NCBI GenBank assembly: GCA_963837445.1
Contig: CAWINK010000016.1
Location: 186,001 to 250,000 of the forward strand
Reading direction: 5' to 3'
DNA from: JACVRW01 sp963837445
GTDB lineage: Bacteria > Actinomycetota > Thermoleophilia > Solirubrobacterales > Thermoleophilaceae
Length of the DNA: 64,000 nucleotides
The notes beneath the pieces are model-generated. The model saw only the letters and a program-made list of their open reading frames with translations. It was not told where the DNA came from and searched no databases. A program made the translations under genes and the position numbers. Below, piece by piece: positions 1 to 7,785 of this stretch (positions within the stretch are counted from its first letter, which is position 1; each line of letters begins with the position of its first letter).

Positions 1-2
1 GC

Positions 3-146
3 GCCCGTGAGATCGACGTGCAAGGTGCCCTGCCGCGGGTGATCAGGCTGCTTCTGCACTGCTACGCCGAGCCCGGCACCGAGGCTCGCCACGTGTACCT
101 GCGCGACGCCGAGTCGCTGCGCCGCGACCTCCAGGGAGCGCAGTGA
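3..146 (+). CDS. aroH: Chorismate mutase AroH-type, C-terminal fragment (gene runs off the left edge)
   Basis: Only the last 47 codons are present. The reading frame opens at base 3 and stops with TGA at 144-146. The fragment contains REIDVQGALPRVIRLLLHCY followed by RHVYLRDAESLRRDL, which matches the end of the trimeric AroH-fold chorismate mutases such as B. subtilis AroH (QEMDVTGGLKKCIRV...RHVYLEKAVVLRPDL). The conserved Arg in the IRLLL segment, the Tyr of HVYL and the distal Arg are the family's active-site positions. The enzyme converts chorismate to prephenate, the substrate of the TyrA encoded downstream. The stop overlaps the GTG start of hisC (GTGA), so the two are probably translationally coupled. 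Identification is firm for a fragment; the N-terminus is not visible. Confidence 0.85.
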   Translation, partial: AREIDVQGALPRVIRLLLHCYAEPGTEARHVYLRDAESLRRDLQGAQ

Positions 147-1219
147 CCGGCCTCGAGTTCAACGCCCGCGTGCGGGACATCCCCGTGTATCCCGCCGCCG
201 CCACCTACGCCTTCGACGGCGAGCTGGTGAAGCTCGCGTCCAACGAGACGCCCTTCCAGCCCCACCCGCAGGTGCTGGAGGCCGTCGAGGCGCACCTGCG
301 CACGCTGAACCGCTATCCAGATCCCGAGCGGACGGCGCTGCGCAGGCGAATCTCCGAGCGGACCGGCGTGCCCGCCGGGCGCATCTCCGTGGGCAACGGC
401 TCCTGCGAGCTGCTGCTCGCGGCGGCCGAGGCGATGCTCGAGCCGGGGGCGGAGCTGGTCTACGCCTGGCCGTCGTTCTCGATGTATCCGCAGCTGGCCG
501 CGATGTCGGGCGCCCGCGCCGCGGTCGTCCCGTTGAACGACGCCGCCGAGCACGACCTCGAGGCGATGGCACGCGAGGTGACCGCGGCCACGCGGATCGT
601 GATCGTCTGCAACCCGAACAATCCGACCGCGACCGCCCTCGCGCCCGCCGCGATCGACGAGTTCGTCGGTGCGCTGCCGCGCCACGTGGCGGTGATCCTC
701 GACGAGGCCTACGTGGAGTTCTCCTCGCTACAGGACCCTGACGAGTCGATCGCACTCCTCGACCGCCATCCGAACCTGATCCTGCTGCGCACGTTCTCGA
801 AGGTCTACGGGCTCTGCGGACTCAGGGTCGGCTACGCGCTCGGCTCGGAGGAGTTCCGGCTCGCCGTCGACCGCGTGCGCCAGCCGTTCTCCGTGAACGC
901 GCTCGCGCAGGCCGCGGCCACCGAGGCGCTCAACCACGTGGACGAGCTCGAGCGGCGCGTGGAGCAGACGGCGATCGAGCGGATGCACGTGGAATCGGAG
1001 CTCCAGGAGCGCGGCCTCGAGACCACCGACAGCCAGGCCAACTTCTCCTGGGTTTCGGTCGGCGAGCGCGACGAGGACGCCGTGATCGGCGCTCTCGCGG
1101 AGCGCGGAGTGATCGTCCGCGCCGGGAAAGCGCTCGGCCAGGAGGGCTGGATGCGCGTGACCTACGGCACGCGCCAGGAGAACGATCGCTTCCTGGCAGC
1201 GCTGGATCAGGCCCTCTGA
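143..1219 (+). CDS. hisC: Histidinol-phosphate / aromatic aminotransferase (HisC family)
   Basis: A 358-residue fold-type I PLP aminotransferase. It shows the SNETPFQP substrate-loop motif near residue 31, CNPNNPTAT near 160, the DEAYVEF segment and the PLP lysine in TFSKVYGLCGLRVGYA (Lys about residue 220). The length is normal for HisC. The GTG start overlaps the aroH stop. Members of this family make histidinol phosphate but also transaminate prephenate or the keto acids of Phe and Tyr. The location between chorismate mutase and DAHP synthase/TyrA, as with hisC next to tyrA in Bacillus, suggests a dual or mainly aromatic role. Sequence alone does not separate these functions. Confidence 0.88.
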   Translation: MTGLEFNARVRDIPVYPAAATYAFDGELVKLASNETPFQPHPQVLEAVEAHLRTLNRYPDPERTALRRRISERTGVPAGRISVGNGSCELLLAAAEAMLEPGAELVYAWPSFSMYPQLAAMSGARAAVVPLNDAAEHDLEAMAREVTAATRIVIVCNPNNPTATALAPAAIDEFVGALPRHVAVILDEAYVEFSSLQDPDESIALLDRHPNLILLRTFSKVYGLCGLRVGYALGSEEFRLAVDRVRQPFSVNALAQAAATEALNHVDELERRVEQTAIERMHVESELQERGLETTDSQANFSWVSVGERDEDAVIGALAERGVIVRAGKALGQEGWMRVTYGTRQENDRFLAALDQAL

Positions 1220-1238
1220 ACGTGGTACAAAGTCCTTG

Positions 1239-1331
1239 ATGTCCCGTTTGGCCACGCCGACTGCTTGCACGAGCGCGTCCCCGCGCTCCGCTCGGCGTGC
1301 CCACACGTGCTGGTACTACCGATTTAGCTAG
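1239..1331 (+). CDS. Putative aromatic amino acid leader peptide (attenuation) upstream of aroF
   Basis: A 30-codon reading frame begins at ATG 1239 and stops at TAG 1329-1331. Its C-terminus reads CWYYRFS: Trp, Tyr, Tyr and Phe codons packed into the last six sense codons, directly before a run of RNA hairpins and 99 bp before the DAHP synthase start. The run includes UUU and CGA, codons that are rare in such a GC-rich genome, which would add to pausing. DAHP synthase serves all three aromatic amino acids, so a leader containing Trp, Tyr and Phe makes biological sense. The ribosome-binding site is weak (AAAG about 6 nt upstream). Leader peptides controlling trp and leu genes are established in actinobacteria; this instance is my inference from sequence. 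Confidence 0.7.
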   Translation: MSRLATPTACTSASPRSARRAHTCWYYRFS

Positions 1332-1399
1332 GCGTCCGGCACGCGGCCGTCGCCGTGCCGAATTCCAGGACCGCCGGACGCCGTCCGAATCGTTGTACC
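1253..1399 (+). promoter_or_regulatory. Attenuator-like RNA leader of aroF with mutually exclusive hairpins
   Basis: Four complementary arms are visible. CACGCCGA (1253-1260) pairs with TCGGCGTG (1292-1299) and encloses GAGCGCG/CGCGCTC (1271-1277/1282-1288). GGCGTCCGGC (1331-1340) pairs perfectly with GCCGGACGCC (1373-1382). CGGCAC (1337-1342) can instead pair with GTGCCG (1355-1360), and CGGAC (1375-1379) with GTCCG (1383-1387). The last two compete with the 10-bp stem. GGTACAA (1224-1230) also complements TTGTACC (1393-1399) over long range. A ribosome stalled on the Trp-Tyr-Tyr-Arg-Phe codons (1311-1325) would cover the 5' arm of the 10-bp stem. There is no T-run after that stem, so whether the switch acts on termination or translation is undecided. 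Confidence 0.6.
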
Positions 1400-1430
1400 G
1401 CAGACCAACTTTGAGAGGCTTTAGGGACAG

Positions 1431-2459
1431 ATGATGATCGTGATGAAAGAGGGGGCGACCCAGGCGGAGGTAGACGCCGTGGTCAAGCGCGTCGAATCCG
1501 TCGGCGCCCATGCCCACATCTCAGCCGGGGAGCTCGTGACCGTGATCGGCGCGATCGGCGACCGCGAGCACGTGGCGAACCTCGGTCTCGAGGGCGCACC
1601 GGGAGTCGACCACCTGGTGCCGATACTCAAGCCGTACAAGCTCGCGTCGCTCCAGTACCGCCGCGACGAGCGGACCGTGCTGGAGATCGACGGGCGCCGC
1701 ATCGGCGGCGAGCACTTCGCCACGATCGCGGGTCCGTGCACGGTCGAGTCGCGCGAGGTCCTGCTCGACACCGCGCGCACCGTGAGGGACGCGGGCGCAC
1801 AGTTCCTGCGCGGCGGCGCGTACAAACCGCGCACCTCGCCCTACTCGTTCCAGGGGTTGGGCGAGGCCGGCCTCAGGCTGCTGGCGGAGGCCAAGGCCGA
1901 GACAGGCCTGCCGATCGTGACCGAGCTGCTGGACGTGCGCGACCTCGAGCCGGTGCTCGAGGTGGCCGACGTGGTGCAGCTCGGGGCGCGCAACATGCAG
2001 AACTACACGCTGCTGACCGAGGTGGGCCGCGCCGGCAAGCCGGTGCTCCTCAAGCGCGGCCTCTCGGCGACGCTCGAGGAGCTGCTGATGGCCGCGGAGT
2101 ACATCCTCAAGGAGGGCAACGAGCAGGTGATGCTCTGCGAGCGCGGCATCCGAACGTACGAGCCGAGCTATCGCTTCACGCTCGACCTGATGGCTGTGCC
2201 GGTGCTGCGCGAGCTCACGCACCTGCCGATCGTGATCGACCCGAGCCACGCGGCCGGGAAGCGCTCGCTGGTCGAGCCGCTGTCGCTCGCGGCAGCCGCG
2301 GCCGGGGCCGACGGCATCATCGTCGAGGTCCACCCGCACCCCGAGGAGGCCGTCTGCGACGGCCCGCAGGCGCTCTACGCGGACGACTTCGCGGCCTATC
2401 TGCGCAAGCTCGAGGCGGCGGCCGAGCTGGCCGGAAAGCAGTTCACGGCCGTCGGATGA
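1431..2459 (+). CDS. aroF: 3-deoxy-7-phosphoheptulonate (DAHP) synthase, type I beta with N-terminal ferredoxin-like domain
   Basis: A 342-residue enzyme condensing phosphoenolpyruvate and erythrose 4-phosphate, the first step of the shikimate pathway. Residues 1-65 form the ferredoxin-like regulatory domain typical of the Thermotoga-type I beta enzymes. The barrel then shows AGPCTVES near residue 100 (metal-ligand Cys), RGGAYKPRTSPYSFQG, LLKRGLSAT, DPSHAAG with the ligand His, and VEVHPHPEEA. Tandem ATG codons at 1431 and 1434 mark the start. The gene follows the leader peptide and hairpins at 1239-1399 and precedes tyrA by 43 bp. Regulation is probably by attenuation at the leader plus allostery through the N-terminal domain. 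Confidence 0.95.
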   Translation: MMIVMKEGATQAEVDAVVKRVESVGAHAHISAGELVTVIGAIGDREHVANLGLEGAPGVDHLVPILKPYKLASLQYRRDERTVLEIDGRRIGGEHFATIAGPCTVESREVLLDTARTVRDAGAQFLRGGAYKPRTSPYSFQGLGEAGLRLLAEAKAETGLPIVTELLDVRDLEPVLEVADVVQLGARNMQNYTLLTEVGRAGKPVLLKRGLSATLEELLMAAEYILKEGNEQVMLCERGIRTYEPSYRFTLDLMAVPVLRELTHLPIVIDPSHAAGKRSLVEPLSLAAAAAGADGIIVEVHPHPEEAVCDGPQALYADDFAAYLRKLEAAAELAGKQFTAVG

Positions 2460-2502
2460 CATCGCTGCGCACGCGCCGCGTGCTTGCGCAACGGCGGAAG
2501 CC

Positions 2503-3567
2503 GTGCGCATAGCGGTCCTCGGCGTGGGGCTGATCGGGGGCTCGATCGGCCTGGCGGCGCGAGAGCACGTCGAGGATGCGGAGGTCGTGGGATTCGGCCG
2601 TGACCCCGAGCGGCTGCGCACGGCGGTCGAGCGCGGGGCCATACACCGCGCAGCCGCCTCGATAGACGAGGCCTTGGAGGGTGCCCAGCTCTGCTTCGCC
2701 TGCGCGCCGGTGGGCGTGCTCCCGGAGCTGGTGCGCGCGGCGCTCGACGCGTCGGGGCCGGACACGGTCGTGAGCGACGTGGGCTCGACCAAGCAGGACC
2801 TCGTGGAGCGCACCCCCGACCCGCGCTTCGTGGGCGGCCACCCGATCGCCGGCGCCGAGACCGCGGGAGTGGAGCACGCGCGCGCCGACCTCTTCCAGGG
2901 TGCGCTCTGGTACCTGACGCCGCACGAGCAGTCGGGCGGCCTCCTCTACGAGCGCCTGCACCGTTTCGTGGTCGACGTGGGAGCGCGGCCCGTGGCCGTG
3001 GACGCCGAGACGCACGACCGCCTCGTGGCCGTGTTCAGCCACCTGCCGCACGTGCTGGCGAACGTGCTCGCCTCGCAGGCGGCCGGACGCCTGCTCGAGC
3101 ACGGCGAGGCGCTCCGCCAGGTGGGCCCGAGCTTCCGCGACATGACGCGCGTGGCCGGCGCGAACACCACGATGTGGGCCGACATCTACCGCTCCAACCG
3201 CGCGGCGATCATCGAGGAGATCAGCGCCTTCCGGCGCGAGCTCGACGAGGTGGAGAGCCGCCTCCGCGATGGCGGGGTGGAGGACTGGAACGACCGTGCG
3301 CGGGAGGACAGGCGCGTCCTGCTCGAGGCCGGCTCCGCGGAGGGCCCGATCCACGAGCTGCGGCTGACCGTGCCCAACCGCCCAGGTATCGTCGCGCAGG
3401 TGGCTCTCGAGCTCGGCAGGGCGGGCGTGAACATCGTCGACATGGCACTCGCCCCGGCATCCGACATGCGCACCGGCGCCATGACGCTCTGGATCGCCGG
3501 CGACACGCAGGCCGCCCGCGCACGCGAGCTGATCGCCGCGCTCGGCTTCCCGGTCGGCAGCGAGTGA
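2503..3567 (+). CDS. tyrA: Prephenate dehydrogenase with C-terminal ACT domain
   Basis: A 354-residue protein with a GTG start. The Rossmann motif GVGLIGGSIG begins near residue 7. The family's catalytic and substrate-binding regions appear as GGHPIAGAETAG and VFSHLPHVLANVL. About the last 75 residues (IHELRLTVPNRPGIVAQVAL onwards) form an ACT domain, the architecture of B. subtilis-type TyrA, which binds tyrosine for feedback inhibition. The reaction oxidises and decarboxylates prephenate to 4-hydroxyphenylpyruvate. The upstream HisC-family protein could then transaminate that to tyrosine. The stop codon overlaps the GTG start of aroA by GTGA. Confidence 0.95.
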   Translation: MRIAVLGVGLIGGSIGLAAREHVEDAEVVGFGRDPERLRTAVERGAIHRAAASIDEALEGAQLCFACAPVGVLPELVRAALDASGPDTVVSDVGSTKQDLVERTPDPRFVGGHPIAGAETAGVEHARADLFQGALWYLTPHEQSGGLLYERLHRFVVDVGARPVAVDAETHDRLVAVFSHLPHVLANVLASQAAGRLLEHGEALRQVGPSFRDMTRVAGANTTMWADIYRSNRAAIIEEISAFRRELDEVESRLRDGGVEDWNDRAREDRRVLLEAGSAEGPIHELRLTVPNRPGIVAQVALELGRAGVNIVDMALAPASDMRTGAMTLWIAGDTQAARARELIAALGFPVGSE

Positions 3568-4869
3568 GCTCGAACGTCCGCTTCGACCCTGCCGGCCCGC
3601 TCCGGGGCAGCTACACGCCTCCGCCCGACAAGTCGATCTCACACCGCGCGGCGCTGTTCGCGGCGATGGCCGACGAGCCCGTGACGGTGGTGAACTACCT
3701 CGACTCAGAGGACACGCGCTCCACCCTGAACGCCGTGAGAACGCTGGGCGCAGGCATCGAGGAGGAGGGCGACGACTCCGTGCTGATCCGGGGCGTGGGG
3801 CTGCATGCGCCGCTCGAGGCCACGGGTGGGCTCCTGAACGTGGGCAACGCCGGGACGCTCATGCGGCTGCTGCCTGGCTGGCTCGCGGGGCAGCCGGGAG
3901 GCGTCTGGACGCTCGACGGCGACGAGTCGATCCGCCGGAGGCCCGATCGACCGCATCGCCGAGCCGCTGCAACAGATGGGCGCGACCGTGGACGCGCGCG
4001 ACGACCGCTTTCCGCCATTCACGGTGCGCGGTGCGGAGCTCACCGGCATCGAGTACGACCTGCCCGTGCCCAGCGCCCAGGTGAAGTCGTGCGTGCTGAT
4101 CGCGGGGATGCTCGCCTCCGGTTCCACCACGGTCACCGAGGGCTCCACGAGCCGGGACCACACCGAGCGCATGATGCGCCGCGCGCGCGTGCCGTTCGAG
4201 CGCGACGGGCTCCGCATCACCGTGGCGCAGGTGGACGAGCTCGAGCTCGACCGCGTGGTCGTGCCGGGCGACCCGTCGTCGGCGGCCTTCATCGTGGCGG
4301 CGGCGATTCTGGTGGGCGGCTCGCGCGTGGTGGTGAAGGACGTCGGCCTGAACTGGACCCGCACGGGCTTCTACCGGATCGCGGAGCGCATGGGGGCGGT
4401 GATCGTGGGCTCGCTGGAGGAGCCGGGTGCGGATGCTGACGATGAGCCGGTGGGCGAGCTGGATGTGGCCGCGGGGGCGCTCGAGGGCACGGTCGTCGAG
4501 CCGGACGAGGTGCCGCTCGCGATCGACGAGCTGACGCTGGTGGCGCTGCTCGGCGCGCACGCCGAGGGGGAGACCGTCGTGCGTGGTGCGGAGGAGCTGC
4601 GGCTGAAGGAGTCGGACCGGATCGCGGGTGTGGTCGAGGGGCTGCGCGGCCTTGGCGCGGACATCGAGGCAACGCCCGACGGCTTCAGCGTCCGCGGCCA
4701 CGGCTCGCCGCTGCGCGGGGGCACGATCAATGCCCAGGGCGATCACCGCATGGCGATGCTCGGCGCCGTTGCCGGCCTCGCGTCGGCGGAGGGGGTCGAG
4801 GTCGAGGGCATGGACGCCGCCGCGGTGTCCTATCCCGGCTTCGAGGGTGACCTCCGCGCCCTGCTGTAG
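3564..4869 (+). CDS. aroA: 3-phosphoshikimate 1-carboxyvinyltransferase (EPSP synthase), interrupted by an apparent +1 frameshift
   Basis: The N-terminal frame starts at GTG 3564 (overlapping the tyrA stop) with PDKSISHRAALFAAMAD and NVGNAGTLMRLL, then reads GDESIRRRP and becomes nonsense. The continuation lies in the next frame: IDRIAEPLQQMGATVDARDD, VPSAQVKSCVLIAGM, LKESDRIAGV and QGDHRMAM, through TAG 4867-4869. Removing one C from CCC at 3942-3944 joins the two into an uninterrupted enzyme of about 434 residues, the normal family length, restoring the conserved RRPxDRIAEPL segment. EPSP synthase is normally essential for aromatic synthesis and both halves are well conserved. I therefore favour a sequence error over a genuine pseudogene. 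Confidence 0.9.
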
Positions 4870-4872
4870 CTT
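4867..4872 (+). promoter_or_regulatory. Candidate -10 element (TAGCTT) for a leaderless transcript starting at GTG 4881
   Basis: TAGCTT lies 8 nt before the GTG of the small membrane protein gene, the spacing expected if transcription starts at the start codon. Its TAG is also the aroA stop codon. No Shine-Dalgarno sequence is present. This is one of a series of TANNNT-8-start arrangements in the window. Confidence 0.4.
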
Positions 4873-4880
4873 GCGCGCCC

Positions 4881-5258
4881 GTGGACGACACGCTCCTCTT
4901 CCTCCACCTGCTCGCGGCCTTCATGTTGTTCGTCACGCTGGCCACCTACACCGCCGTGGCATTCGGCGCCCCGGCGAGCGGGCGTACCCTGTTCGTGGCG
5001 GACAGGTGCTGGGACGTCGGCGGGCTCGGCACGCTGGTGCTCGGCATCTGGCTGGCGCTCCACCTCGACCAGTACGACTTCTGGGATGGCTGGATCCTGG
5101 GGGCGATCGTCCTGTGGATCCTCGCGACGGGGCTGGGCGACAGCGTCCGCAGGCGGCTTGCAGACGGTGAGACCGCGGCGGTTTCGACCATGCACTGGCT
5201 GCGCACCCTCGCGGTGTTGGGCCTGCTCGTCCTGATGATCTGGAAGCCGGGCGCATGA
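4881..5258 (+). CDS. Small polytopic membrane protein of unknown function
   Basis: A 125-residue protein from GTG 4881 with about four hydrophobic helices: LLFLHLLAAFMLFVTLATY, the GGLGTLVLGIWLAL segment, the GWILGAIVLWILATGL segment and a C-terminal LAVLGLLVLMIW. A His within the first helix (LFLHLLAAF) and a matching LFLHVLGAM in the next gene's first helix suggest the two are related half-proteins forming one complex; such His residues can bind haem, but that is speculation. The gene ends in ATGA overlapping the start of the next gene. I do not recognise a named family. Confidence 0.75.
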   Translation: MDDTLLFLHLLAAFMLFVTLATYTAVAFGAPASGRTLFVADRCWDVGGLGTLVLGIWLALHLDQYDFWDGWILGAIVLWILATGLGDSVRRRLADGETAAVSTMHWLRTLAVLGLLVLMIWKPGA

Positions 5259-5722
5259 CGGTGCTCGGCGCGATCCGGCCGGACGACTGGAACCTGCCGC
5301 TGTTCCTGCACGTGCTGGGCGCGATGGTGCTGGTCGGCGCGCTCGTCCTGGTGGTGCTCTCGCTCGCGTCCGCGCGCGGGGGCGACTCGGCGCCCGGACT
5401 GCGGCTCGCCTATCGCTCGCTGCTCCTCGCCGCGATTCCCGCCTGGATCGTCATGCGCCTGGGTGCTCAGTGGATCGCAGACAAGGAGGGGCTCGCCGAC
5501 CTGGACGAGCCGCCGGCCTGGATCGACATCGGCTTCCTCACCTCCGAGCCCACGCTGCTCCTGCTGATCGCGGCCACGGTATGCGCCAGAGTGGCCTCGC
5601 GCCGAGCCCGTGAGGGAGGACGCGCCTTCGGCGGCCTCAACACGGCCGCGCTCGTGATGGTGTCCATCACCCTGCTCGCGTACGTGCTCGCGATCTGGGC
5701 GATGTCCGCGAAGCCCACCTGA
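5255..5722 (+). CDS. Polytopic membrane protein of unknown function, partner of the preceding gene
   Basis: A 155-residue protein whose ATG overlaps the preceding stop (ATGA). About four transmembrane helices are visible: LPLFLHVLGAMVLVGALVLV, LLLAAIPAWIVMRLG, EPTLLLLIAATVCAR and AALVMVSITLLAYVLAIWAM. The first helix repeats the LFLHxLxA pattern of the preceding protein, indicating a paralogous or co-assembling pair. A large inverted repeat follows the stop and probably ends the transcript before cmk. No catalytic motif is recognisable. Confidence 0.75.
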   Translation: MTVLGAIRPDDWNLPLFLHVLGAMVLVGALVLVVLSLASARGGDSAPGLRLAYRSLLLAAIPAWIVMRLGAQWIADKEGLADLDEPPAWIDIGFLTSEPTLLLLIAATVCARVASRRAREGGRAFGGLNTAALVMVSITLLAYVLAIWAMSAKPT

Positions 5723-5731
5723 ACTACCTTG

Positions 5732-5835
5732 CATTGAAGGGTGGCCCGATTGCGGGTGGGTCATCTCAGCTCCGGATATCGCACCCGAGATGACCCACCT
5801 GGCGAGGTAACCCTTCAGTGCCCGTAGTTCGGGCA
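5732..5835. repeat. Nested inverted repeat between the membrane-protein pair and cmk
   Basis: The outer arms, 5732-5742 (CATTGAAGGGT) and 5810-5820 (ACCCTTCAGTG), pair over 11 positions with one possible G-U. The inner arms, 5755-5767 (GGTGGGTCATCTC) and 5787-5799 (GAGATGACCCACC), are perfect over 13 bp with a 19-nt loop. A third small hairpin, TGCCCG/CGGGCA (5819-5824/5830-5835), overlaps the outer arm. It could be a terminator for the upstream genes, although no T-run follows. Its unusual length and two-level symmetry also fit a dispersed palindromic repeat. No second copy was noticed in the window. Confidence 0.75.
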
Positions 5836-5850
5836 CCAGCCGCCGCCCCC

Positions 5851-5856
5851 TAGCCT
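5851..5856 (+). promoter_or_regulatory. Candidate -10 element (TAGCCT) for leaderless cmk
   Basis: TAGCCT ends 7 nt before the cmk ATG at 5864, and no ribosome-binding site lies in between. This geometry is expected for a transcript starting at the A of the start codon. The -35 region is not convincing. Confidence 0.45.
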
Positions 5857-5863
5857 TGGCCCC

Positions 5864-6478
5864 ATGGTCGTGGCCATCGATGGGCCCGCGGGGGCGGGCA
5901 AGAGCACGGTCGCGCGCGCTGCCGCGCGCGCGCTCGGCTTCCCGTATCTGGACTCCGGTGCGATGTACCGGGCGGTCGGACTCATGGCGCTCCGCCACGG
6001 CGGTGCGGCCTCCGACCGCGCCGAGGAGCTCGACATCCAGCTCGGGGAGCGTGTGCTGGTCAACGGCGAGGACGTGACCGAGGCGATCCGGGCTCCCGAG
6101 GTGTCGGAGGCGGCGTCCAGGGTTGCCACCAACCCGCGCGTCCGCGAGGCGCTCGTGCAGAAGCAGCGCGAGCTCCTGAACCAGGGCGACTGGGTGGCCG
6201 AGGGACGAGACATCGGCACCGTGGTCGCCCCCAATGCTTCGGTGAAGGTCTATCTGACGGCCTCGCCTGAGGAAAGAGCAAGGCGGCGCGCAAAAGAACT
6301 AGACACGGACGTCGAGACCGTGCTCAAGGACCAGACGCTCCGCGACGCGCAGGACATGGAGCGCGAGCACTCGCCGCTGAGGGCCGCGCCCGGAGCGGTC
6401 GAGATCGACACGAGCGGCCTCGACGTGGACGAGGTGGTCGCTCGCATCGTGGAGCTGGTCGAGCAGGCCCGCCGATGA
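5864..6478 (+). CDS. cmk: Cytidylate kinase
   Basis: A 204-residue P-loop kinase phosphorylating CMP and dCMP. It begins MVVAIDGPAGAGKSTVARA (Walker A GPAGAGKS) and continues with YLDSGAMYRAVG, the CMP-binding segment of the family, then EGRDIGTVVAPNASVKVYLTAS and the RARRRAKEL lid. A cmk gene next to aroA and der is a common bacterial arrangement. The stop overlaps the der ATG (ATGA). The ATG is chosen because the P-loop begins at residue 6 and a TANNNT element lies 7 nt upstream. Confidence 0.96.
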   Translation: MVVAIDGPAGAGKSTVARAAARALGFPYLDSGAMYRAVGLMALRHGGAASDRAEELDIQLGERVLVNGEDVTEAIRAPEVSEAASRVATNPRVREALVQKQRELLNQGDWVAEGRDIGTVVAPNASVKVYLTASPEERARRRAKELDTDVETVLKDQTLRDAQDMEREHSPLRAAPGAVEIDTSGLDVDEVVARIVELVEQARR

Positions 6479-7785
6479 GCCGGCCCACCGTCGCGGTGGT
6501 CGGCTATCCGAACGTCGGCAAGTCGACGCTCGTGAACCGGCTGTCCGGCACCCGCGAGACGGTCGTGCACGAGGACGCCGGGGTGACCCGCGACCGCAAG
6601 GAGGTCGAGGCCGACTGGAACGGCGTGGGCTTCCTGCTCGTGGACACCGGTGGCGTGGACTTCGCGGGCGAGCACCAGATGGCGGAGGAGATCCGCCGGC
6701 AGGCGCTGATCGCGCTTCAGGAGGCCGATCTCGCGCTGCTCGTGGTGGATGCCCGCGCCGGGCTGCGCCCGGGCGACGCGGAGCTCGCGCGCGAGCTGCG
6801 GGGCGGTGGGGTGCCCGTGATCGTGGCGGCGAACAAGGTCGACGACGCCCGCCAGACCGGCCTCGCGACGGAGTTCTACGGCCTCGGCCTCGGCGACCCG
6901 CTCGCGGTGTCGGCCACGCAGGGACTCGGCACCGGCGACCTGCTCGACCTGATCGTCGAGCGCCTGCCCGAAAGCACCCAGGGCGAGGAGGAGACCGCCA
7001 CCCGGCTCGCAGTGATCGGCCGCCCGAACGTGGGGAAGTCCTCGCTCGTGAACAGGCTGCTCGGCGAGGAGCGCGTGATCGTGACCGACGTGGCCGGCAC
7101 GACCCGCGACGCGATCGACACGCGCATCAAGTTCGACGACCGCGAGGTGGTGCTGGTGGACACCGCCGGCCTGCGCAGGCGCACGAAGGTCGCCGGGACC
7201 GTGGACTACTACGCGCAGCTGCGCTCCGAGCAGGCCGCCGGGCGCGCGGACGTGGCGATCGTGGTCTGCGACGCGAGCGAGGGCGTGACGAGCGACGACC
7301 TGCGCGTGGCCGAGATGGCCATGAAGCAGAAGTGCGCCACGGTGATCGCGCTCAACAAGTGGGACATCACCAAGACCGACCTCGAGGACGCCAAGGGGAA
7401 GGTCGCGCGCAAGCTGCGCCAGCGCCCGCAGGTGATGGCCGTGTCGGCCACCAGCGGCCGCGGGATGAAGCGGCTCGTAGCCGAGGCGCTGTCGTTGGCC
7501 GACCGCTCGGCCGAGCAGATCCCGACCCCCGAGCTGAACCGCTTCCTGGGCGACCTTCAGGCGCTCCGCGAGCCCCCGTCCGTGCGCGGCAAGCGCCTGC
7601 GGATGTACTACATGACCCAGTTCGACATGAACCCGCCGCGCTTCGCCATCCAGGTGAACAACCGCGGCCAGGTCACGCGCGACTACGCCTACTTCCTCGA
7701 GAACCAGCTGCGAGGGCGCTACGGCCTCCAGGGAGTTCCACTGGTGATCGACTTCAAGACGAGCCGAGGCCGATCGAAGGACTAG
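6475..7785 (+). CDS. der: GTPase Der (EngA), ribosome assembly
   Basis: A 436-residue protein with two tandem GTPase domains, the Der hallmark. Domain 1 has GYPNVGKSTLVNRL near residue 8, DTGGVDF and NKVD. Domain 2 has GRPNVGKSSLVNRL near residue 180, DTAGLRRR and NKWD. The C-terminal KH-like domain follows, with RGKRLRMYYMTQFDMNPPRFAIQVN. Der is needed for maturation of the 50S subunit. The gene is translationally coupled to cmk. Its stop overlaps the convergent tryptophanase stop by 4 bp. Confidence 0.97.
   Translation: MSRPTVAVVGYPNVGKSTLVNRLSGTRETVVHEDAGVTRDRKEVEADWNGVGFLLVDTGGVDFAGEHQMAEEIRRQALIALQEADLALLVVDARAGLRPGDAELARELRGGGVPVIVAANKVDDARQTGLATEFYGLGLGDPLAVSATQGLGTGDLLDLIVERLPESTQGEEETATRLAVIGRPNVGKSSLVNRLLGEERVIVTDVAGTTRDAIDTRIKFDDREVVLVDTAGLRRRTKVAGTVDYYAQLRSEQAAGRADVAIVVCDASEGVTSDDLRVAEMAMKQKCATVIALNKWDITKTDLEDAKGKVARKLRQRPQVMAVSATSGRGMKRLVAEALSLADRSAEQIPTPELNRFLGDLQALREPPSVRGKRLRMYYMTQFDMNPPRFAIQVNNRGQVTRDYAYFLENQLRGRYGLQGVPLVIDFKTSRGRSKD

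Noticed and set aside
1220..1430. T-box riboswitch upstream of aroF
   Set aside because: TGGTAC repeats suggested one, but there is no AGGGTGGNACCGCG antiterminator bulge or stem I pattern. The Trp-Tyr-Tyr-Arg-Phe reading frame explains the region better.
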